NCBI GenBank assembly: GCA_012271225.1
Contig: JAAXGS010000110.1
Span: 1 to 10,431 of the forward strand
Reading direction: 5' to 3'
Length of the DNA stretch: 10,431 nt
DNA from: Dehalococcoidia bacterium
GTDB lineage: Bacteria; Chloroflexota; Dehalococcoidia; UBA6926
In this document: in pieces, positions 7,431-10,431 of the stretch
Position numbering within the stretch: the stretch's first letter is position 1
How the letters are laid out: each line of letters starts with the position of its first letter
The notes under the pieces: model-generated
Seen by the model: only the letters and a program-made list of their open reading frames with translations
Told to the model about the DNA's origin: nothing
The model's database searches: none
Made by a program: the position numbers and the translations under genes

Positions 7431-8249
7431 ATGCCGGTGACAACTGAACGGATCACGATTGACAGCGCCGGCATCCCGCTCAGCGGCGCAGTATCGCTGC
7501 CGGACGGCCCGGGGCCTCATCCGGCCGTGGTGATCTGCCACGGCCTGCCCGCCGGGCCCGCGCCGCAGGGCGGGGACATCTCACTGGCCGCGCCGACGGC
7601 TGAGGGACTGACGTACGCGGAGATCGCGGAGTTGTGCGCTCATCGCGGACTCGCGGCGGTGATTTTCAACTTCCGGGGAACAGGGCAGAGCGGAGGCAAC
7701 TTTCATCCACTCGGCTGGGCGCAGGACCTGGAGGCCGTCCTGTCCTGGGTGTGGGACCGGGCGGAGGTGGACATTGACCGCATCGGCGTGCTGGGATCGA
7801 GTATGGGCGCGCGCGTTGCGCTTTACGTGGCCGCGCGGCGGCCGGAGGTGGCGGCCGTGCTGTCTTTCGCGGCTCCGGCCCGCTCACGCTGGAGCAGGTC
7901 CGCCGAGGAGATGATCCGCAACGCGCGCGACATCGGAATCATTCGTGACCCGGATTTCCCGCCGTCGCCCCAACGCTGGGCGGATGAATATCAGGAGATG
8001 GACGTGGCGGCGGCCGTTGGCCGCGTTGCGCCGCGCCCCCTGTTGCTGATGCACGGCGACGCGGATGACGTTGTGCCGCCGGATGACGCCCTGACCCTTC
8101 AGGCGCTGGCGGATCCGGCGTCGACGCAGCTCATGATGCTGCCCGGCGCGGGTCATCGCTTTCGTGGCAACGTCGAGGCCGTTGATCTCGCCATCGGGTG
8201 GCTCGTGCAGACGCTGCGGGCGGGAACACCGTCGGGCGGCGGCGTCTAG
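7431..8249 (+). CDS. Alpha/beta hydrolase (serine hydrolase, S9/dienelactone-hydrolase-like)
   Basis: The 272-residue soluble protein shows the alpha/beta hydrolase fold. H37-G38 follows strand 3 in VVICHG. FRGTGQS (81-87) is the familiar F-R-G-x-G-x-S motif of the acyl-peptidase/esterase branch. The nucleophile elbow is GSSMG with Ser124. HGDADDVVP (208-216) supplies the acid, probably Asp212, and GAGH supplies His242, so the triad is complete. No signal peptide is visible and the substrate cannot be told from sequence; an ester, amide or thioester are all possible. The ATG has GGTGAG just upstream. It lies 33 bp after secF in the same direction, probably co-transcribed, but a functional link to export is not evident. 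Confidence 0.85.
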   Translation: MPVTTERITIDSAGIPLSGAVSLPDGPGPHPAVVICHGLPAGPAPQGGDISLAAPTAEGLTYAEIAELCAHRGLAAVIFNFRGTGQSGGNFHPLGWAQDLEAVLSWVWDRAEVDIDRIGVLGSSMGARVALYVAARRPEVAAVLSFAAPARSRWSRSAEEMIRNARDIGIIRDPDFPPSPQRWADEYQEMDVAAAVGRVAPRPLLLMHGDADDVVPPDDALTLQALADPASTQLMMLPGAGHRFRGNVEAVDLAIGWLVQTLRAGTPSGGGV

Positions 8250-8313
8250 TCCGGCGGTCGCTCCGCCCCCGCCGCGTGACGTTCCGGCGCGCTGACCGCA
8301 GGGCTGTCCTCAC

Positions 8314-8946
8314 ATGGCGGGCCTCCTTGAACAGGTGAGCGGCTGGATTCAGGAGTTCATTCTGGCCATCGGCTATCCCGGCATCGTGCTGGTGATGGCG
8401 ATTGAGAACATATTCCCCCCGATACCCTCAGAACTGGTGCTTCCGTTCGCCGGGGCGCTGTCGGCGCGCGACGATATGAACTTCTGGGGCGTCGTCGCGG
8501 CAGGGACTGCCGGATCGCTGATTGGGGCGGTCGTGCTGTACATGGTGGGGTATGTGGCGCGGGAAGCGGGGGCGCGGCGACTGATTGCCGCCTATGGACG
8601 TTATGTCTTCCTTTCAGAGAACGACCTTGACCGCGCCACGGCGTGGTTTGAACGCTACGGAGAGGCGGTCATCCTGTTCGGGCGGCTGATCCCCGTCATT
8701 CGCAGCATCATCTCCGTCCCGGCCGGCTACACGCGCATGAATATCGGCCGTTTTCTGCTCTATACCACGCTGGGCACGCTGCTCTGGAGCCTGATCCTGA
8801 CCTACGTTGGCCGCGTGCTCGGTGAGAATTGGGCGGACATCAGCAGGGTCATTGAGCCGTATCAGAACGGGACGCTTGCCGTTCTCGTCCTCGCGGCGGG
8901 CGGTTTCATCGGCTGGCGGGCGTACCGGCGCTGGCGCGCGCGGTAA
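8314..8946 (+). CDS. DedA family (VTT/SNARE-associated domain) membrane protein
   Basis: DedA proteins are small polytopic membrane proteins; some members are undecaprenyl-phosphate or phospholipid flippases that also need the proton gradient. At 210 residues this one has normal length. The diagnostic segments are present: E31-N-I-F-P-P-I-P-S-E40 near the N-terminus and G-R124-x-I-P-x-x-R130 followed by VPAG in the second half, which in the family form the re-entrant loops with essential acidic and basic residues. Hydrophobic spans occur at about 20-50, 58-80, 118-136, 145-168 and 186-202. The C-terminus is Arg-rich, as expected on the cytoplasmic side. The SD is weak (AGGG about 10 bp upstream). 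Substrate unknown. Confidence 0.92.
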   Translation: MAGLLEQVSGWIQEFILAIGYPGIVLVMAIENIFPPIPSELVLPFAGALSARDDMNFWGVVAAGTAGSLIGAVVLYMVGYVAREAGARRLIAAYGRYVFLSENDLDRATAWFERYGEAVILFGRLIPVIRSIISVPAGYTRMNIGRFLLYTTLGTLLWSLILTYVGRVLGENWADISRVIEPYQNGTLAVLVLAAGGFIGWRAYRRWRAR

Positions 8947-8948
8947 CA

Positions 8949-8969
8949 GGCGCGTCTAAGGAGCGCGCC
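8949..8969. terminator. GC-rich hairpin between convergent genes
   Basis: GGCGCG (8949-8954) and CGCGCC (8964-8969) form a 6-bp perfect stem, plus one G-U pair, with a short loop. It lies in the 36-bp gap between the converging dedA-family and nuclease genes, where a bidirectional terminator is expected. There is no T-run on either side, so it is not a textbook intrinsic terminator. Confidence 0.35.
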
Positions 8970-8982
8970 GGGATGGGCGCAT

Positions 8983-9771
8983 CTATGGCGGCGCGGCGCT
9001 CGGGAGCGCAGGCTCCGCCTCACACGTGCCCAGCATCTCGTTCAGGGCCGCCAGTTCCGCGCGCGATGCGCCCAATCGCCACGCCGCCTTGATTGTGATC
9101 CAGTCGACGGCGTACTGGCACCAGTGGGACTCATTGGGCGGCCGCCACCCCTCCGGGCCTCGCGCGCCCTTTTGGCGGTTGGCGGATGCGCTGACGGCGA
9201 TGAGATGGCCGCTGTAGTCGAGGGAGTTGGCGTAGGCGCGGCGCGTGTCGGCGTCCCATTCCCACCCGCCGGAGCGATGCGCATTGGCGAGCGGGACCAT
9301 GTGGTCGACGTCCAGATCACGCGCCCGAACAAAGGTCATGCCCGTGAACGGATCCAGCCATTCCCCCTCACGCACGGCGCATGCATCCTCCCCGGTGAAC
9401 GTGACGTCCACCAGGGATTCCATGATGAGAACCTCATGCCGCGTGTTCTGACAATCGCCGTCGGCGTCAATCCAGTGCCGCCAGTCGCCGCGATCATACG
9501 GCGGCAGGCCTGTCTGCCCGCCGTCTTCGATGACGCGCAGTCTCAGGACGGGTGTTGGGCTGGCAGTAGGGATAAGTTGCGGGGGCGGAGAGGGCGCGGG
9601 AGTGGCCGGCGTCACTGCGGGGATCGAGGTTGGGGAGCCTGCGGCGGCGGGCAAGGACGCGGCGGTCGCTGTGTGCGTGGGCTGCGGGGCAAGGGGCGGC
9701 GCGGCTTCACAGGCAAGGGCCGCGGCACAAAGGATGATTGCCGCAAGTCTCGTGAGGCGTGCTGCGTCCAT
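8983..9771 (-). CDS. Exported HNH endonuclease family protein (DUF1524, GmrSD C-terminal type)
   Basis: The 262-residue product starts with a hydrophobic export signal (about 9-20) ending in A-L-A-Cys21, a weak lipobox, so it is secreted or lipid-anchored. Residues 22-75 are an Ala/Pro/Thr-rich linker. The nuclease domain follows: a Y-D-R-x-x-W-x-H-W-x-D-x-D-x-D-C opening at 92-107, D154-V-D-H157-M-V-P-L-A-N-A-H165 as the metal-binding/catalytic core, and N198-R-Q-K201-G. Four cysteines (107, 131, 218, 250) could form disulfides, fitting life outside the cytoplasm. The family cleaves DNA non-specifically in known secreted members; roles in nutrient DNA use or defence are inference. The start is fixed because in-frame TAA and TGA lie just upstream. 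No good SD; an AATAAT six bases upstream of ATG could be a -10 of a leaderless mRNA. Confidence 0.88.
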   Translation of the reverse strand: MDAARLTRLAAIILCAAALACEAAPPLAPQPTHTATAASLPAAAGSPTSIPAVTPATPAPSPPPQLIPTASPTPVLRLRVIEDGGQTGLPPYDRGDWRHWIDADGDCQNTRHEVLIMESLVDVTFTGEDACAVREGEWLDPFTGMTFVRARDLDVDHMVPLANAHRSGGWEWDADTRRAYANSLDYSGHLIAVSASANRQKGARGPEGWRPPNESHWCQYAVDWITIKAAWRLGASRAELAALNEMLGTCEAEPALPSAAPP

Positions 9772-9784
9772 ACATCATTATTCC

Positions 9785-9802
9785 GCGTCCGGCAGCGGAC
9801 GC
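9785..9802. repeat. 7-bp perfect hairpin upstream of the nuclease gene
   Basis: GCGTCCG (9785-9791) and CGGACGC (9796-9802) are perfect complements around the loop GCAG. The hairpin lies 14-31 bp upstream of the nuclease ATG on the opposite strand. It could be an operator or, if the mRNA starts further upstream, a leader hairpin. Function is not shown by the sequence. Confidence 0.35.
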
Positions 9803-9861
9803 AGACTGAGACAGCAGCGCCCGGTTTTGGCGAGATTGCCCGCCGGGAATATCAATGACTG

Positions 9862-9889
9862 TTGACACCCGCGCGCGCCGTCTGATACC
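9862..9889 (+). promoter_or_regulatory. Candidate sigma70 promoter for the leader of the metal-binding lipoprotein
   Basis: A perfect TTGACA (9862-9867) is followed 16 bp later by GATACC (9884-9889), a poor but acceptable -10 (A-T-A core). Transcription would begin near 9896, ahead of a small hairpin (9899-9915) and the GGAGG of the 39-codon ORF. Reading onward it would transcribe about 350 nt of leader before the lipoprotein gene. The -35 is convincing, the -10 less so. Confidence 0.45.
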
Positions 9890-9932
9890 TTTCAATTTCC
9901 CGGTTCCGAAACGGGGTGGATGATGGAGGAAA

Positions 9933-10052
9933 ATGAGACTTCGTATCAAAACGATGGTGACCAGCGGTTATCGCGCAAGGCTGAATCGCGTGGGGCGCCA
10001 TCGGCATGACCGCGCTCAGGATGCGCGGATGGCCGCGGATATTGGGAGATGA
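9933..10052 (+). CDS. Candidate 39-residue small protein or leader peptide
   Basis: I do not recognise this ORF. It begins with ATG directly behind GGAGG (9925-9929), but the gap is only 3 nt, shorter than optimal. A TTGACA promoter lies about 65 bp upstream. The product is short and basic, rich in Arg and His, starting M-R-L-R-I-K, with no membrane segment or domain. It ends with TGA about 200 bp before the metal-binding lipoprotein gene. A second frame from ATG ATG at 9920 (29 codons, ending at 10009) overlaps it and has a more ordinary, hydrophilic composition, so the translated frame is uncertain. The start region is duplicated 210 bp downstream. It may be a leader peptide controlling the transporter, a small regulator, or not coding. 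Confidence 0.35.
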   Translation: MRLRIKTMVTSGYRARLNRVGRHRHDRAQDARMAADIGR

Positions 10053-10074
10053 GCCTCTGACGCGATGATTCGAT

Positions 10075-10103
10075 CCCGCCGATAGCCGGACGGATCAGGC
10101 GGG
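10075..10103 (+). repeat. Strong GC hairpin in the leader of the lipoprotein gene
   Basis: CCCGCC (10075-10080) pairs with GGCGGG (10098-10103), and GAT (10081-10083) with ATC (10094-10096) across a one-base bulge, giving nine pairs with a 10-nt loop. It lies between the two halves of the 210-bp duplication. No T-run follows, so it is not a classical terminator; an attenuator or processing hairpin is possible. Confidence 0.4.
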
Positions 10104-10109
10104 CCGCGC

Positions 10110-10136
10110 TCTACGGTGAGACGGAGTGGTCTACGG
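10110..10136 (+). promoter_or_regulatory. Paired 7-mer direct repeats 20 bp apart
   Basis: TCTACGG occurs at 10110-10116 and again at 10130-10136, an offset of exactly 20 bp, about two helical turns, and each copy is followed by GAGAC after a variable gap. This geometry suits a regulator binding on one face of the DNA about 120 bp upstream of the lipoprotein ATG. An AT-rich patch (10137-10171) follows directly and could contain a second promoter, but I see no clear pair of hexamers. Confidence 0.3.
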
Positions 10137-10142
10137 AAATAT

Positions 10143-10223
10143 ATGAGACTGAATATCAATAGAGAGATGGTCGCCCCACCCGGGGCAAGGGCGCCGGATT
10201 TGGGGCAGGGACGAGTGGAATAG
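10143..10223 (+). CDS. Candidate 26-residue small ORF, second copy of the duplicated start
   Basis: This ORF starts ATG AGA CTG, in the same relative place as the 39-codon ORF 210 bp upstream. The peptides, aligned without gaps, share M-R-L-x-I and a central A-R, with G and R further on. It stops at TAG, 28 bp before the lipoprotein ATG. There is no good SD (only GGAAAT). An in-frame GTG at 10116 would extend it to 35 residues. No family is recognised and it may well be non-coding; listed because of the duplication. Confidence 0.2.
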   Translation: MRLNINREMVAPPGARAPDLGQGRVE

Positions 10224-10251
10224 CGCAGCAGGTACTGACGGAGAGGAAACC

Positions 10252-10431
10252 ATGCAGAGTGTGACAAAGATACTGACAGATGCGGCGCGGCGGCCGGCGC
10301 TTTTCCTTGCGCTCGGCCTGCTTGCGGGAATCCTGGTGTACTCCGGGTGCTCGACGCCGTCTGCGTCGAACGGCTCCGGCGAGGATCCGGCGCTCCGTGT
10401 CGTCGCGACGACAAACATCATCGCCGATTGG
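10252..10431 (+). CDS. Metal ABC transporter substrate-binding lipoprotein, N-terminal part (ZnuA/solute-binding family 9-like)
   Basis: The reading frame is open to the window edge, giving the first 60 residues only. The start ATG follows a good SD (GGAGAGG, 10240-10246). Residues 13-14 are Arg, 16-29 form the hydrophobic signal, and Y-S-G-Cys33 is a lipobox, so the mature protein would be lipid-anchored at Cys33. A Ser/Gly-rich spacer leads to LRVVATTNIIADW (48-60), the first strand of the zinc/manganese-binding family (ZnuA, PsaA, TroA type), which in this family precedes the first metal-ligand His. The ligands themselves lie beyond the window, so Zn versus Mn or Fe cannot be judged. An ATPase and a permease gene are expected downstream. 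The unusual leader upstream (9862-10251) may carry its regulation. Confidence 0.85.
   Translation, partial: MQSVTKILTDAARRPALFLALGLLAGILVYSGCSTPSASNGSGEDPALRVVATTNIIADW

Larger units (their letters stand above)
9911..10206 (+). repeat. Diverged direct duplication with a 210-bp period
   Basis: Two segments, 9911-9996 and 10121-10206, match at 47 of 86 positions by hand count without a single gap, about twice what random sequence gives. Identical blocks keep exactly the same 210-bp offset: ATGAGACT (9933 and 10143), TATCAA (9944 and 10154), GCAAGG (9975 and 10185) and TGGGGC (9991 and 10201); ACGG-GTGG-type bases at 9911 and 10121 also agree at 8 of 10. Similarity fades outside. The copies may be two small-peptide starts, two operators or two copies of an RNA element in front of the lipoprotein gene. 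Confidence 0.55.

Noticed and set aside
9124..9858. 244-codon plus-strand ORF
   Set aside because: It is antisense to the exported nuclease, whose motifs are clear on the minus strand. Its product is Gly/Arg-rich with no family resemblance.
10060..10110. Possible tRNA T-arm (TTCGATCC near 10069)
   Set aside because: No complementary stem around the loop, no acceptor pairing and no anticodon arm could be found.
9890..10251. Known metal or cobalamin riboswitch in the leader
   Set aside because: No conserved core of the cobalamin, yybP-ykoY (Mn) or NiCo riboswitch was recognised by eye.
1..10431. CRISPR array, insertion sequence or prophage
   Set aside because: No regularly spaced repeats, transposase, integrase or terminal inverted repeats were seen; the genes are housekeeping and the coding style is uniform.

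Overview
The window is GC-rich bacterial chromosome with mostly housekeeping genes packed head to tail on the plus strand. The likely host is a member of Chloroflexota, perhaps Dehalococcoidia/SAR202-like. This is an inference from the priA-def-cca-secD-secF order, Thr-Pro/Pro-Glu-rich linkers in exported domains, a separate secD and secF, and a secreted DUF1524 nuclease. No 16S or other phylogenetic marker is present, so the placement is tentative.

Layout. Positions 1-225 hold no convincing gene, only GC-rich hairpins. Positions 226-7397 carry priA (replication restart helicase), def (peptide deformylase, with its own promoter and an almost leaderless start), a class II CCA-adding-type nucleotidyltransferase with an HD domain (overlapping def by 4 bp), secD (start 4 bp after the previous stop) and secF. 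This block combines replication restart, nascent protein processing, tRNA 3'-end maturation and protein export. Positions 7431-8946 carry a serine alpha/beta hydrolase and a DedA/VTT membrane protein. A convergent minus-strand gene (8983-9771) encodes an exported HNH nuclease of the DUF1524 (GmrSD C-terminal) type. The last 180 bases begin a lipoprotein that looks like the substrate-binding subunit of a Zn/Mn-type ABC transporter; it runs off the window.

The least explained part is the roughly 480-bp stretch between the nuclease and the metal-binding lipoprotein (9772-10251). It holds a sigma70-like promoter, a 39-codon ORF just after a GGAGG, a strong hairpin and a pair of 7-mers exactly 20 bp apart. 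It also holds a diverged direct duplication: with no gaps, 9911-9996 matches 10121-10206 at 47 of 86 positions by hand count, at a constant 210-bp offset. In both copies an ATG AGA CT- start lies at the same place. This looks like a previously unannotated leader: small peptides, or a duplicated operator or RNA element, in front of a metal-uptake gene.
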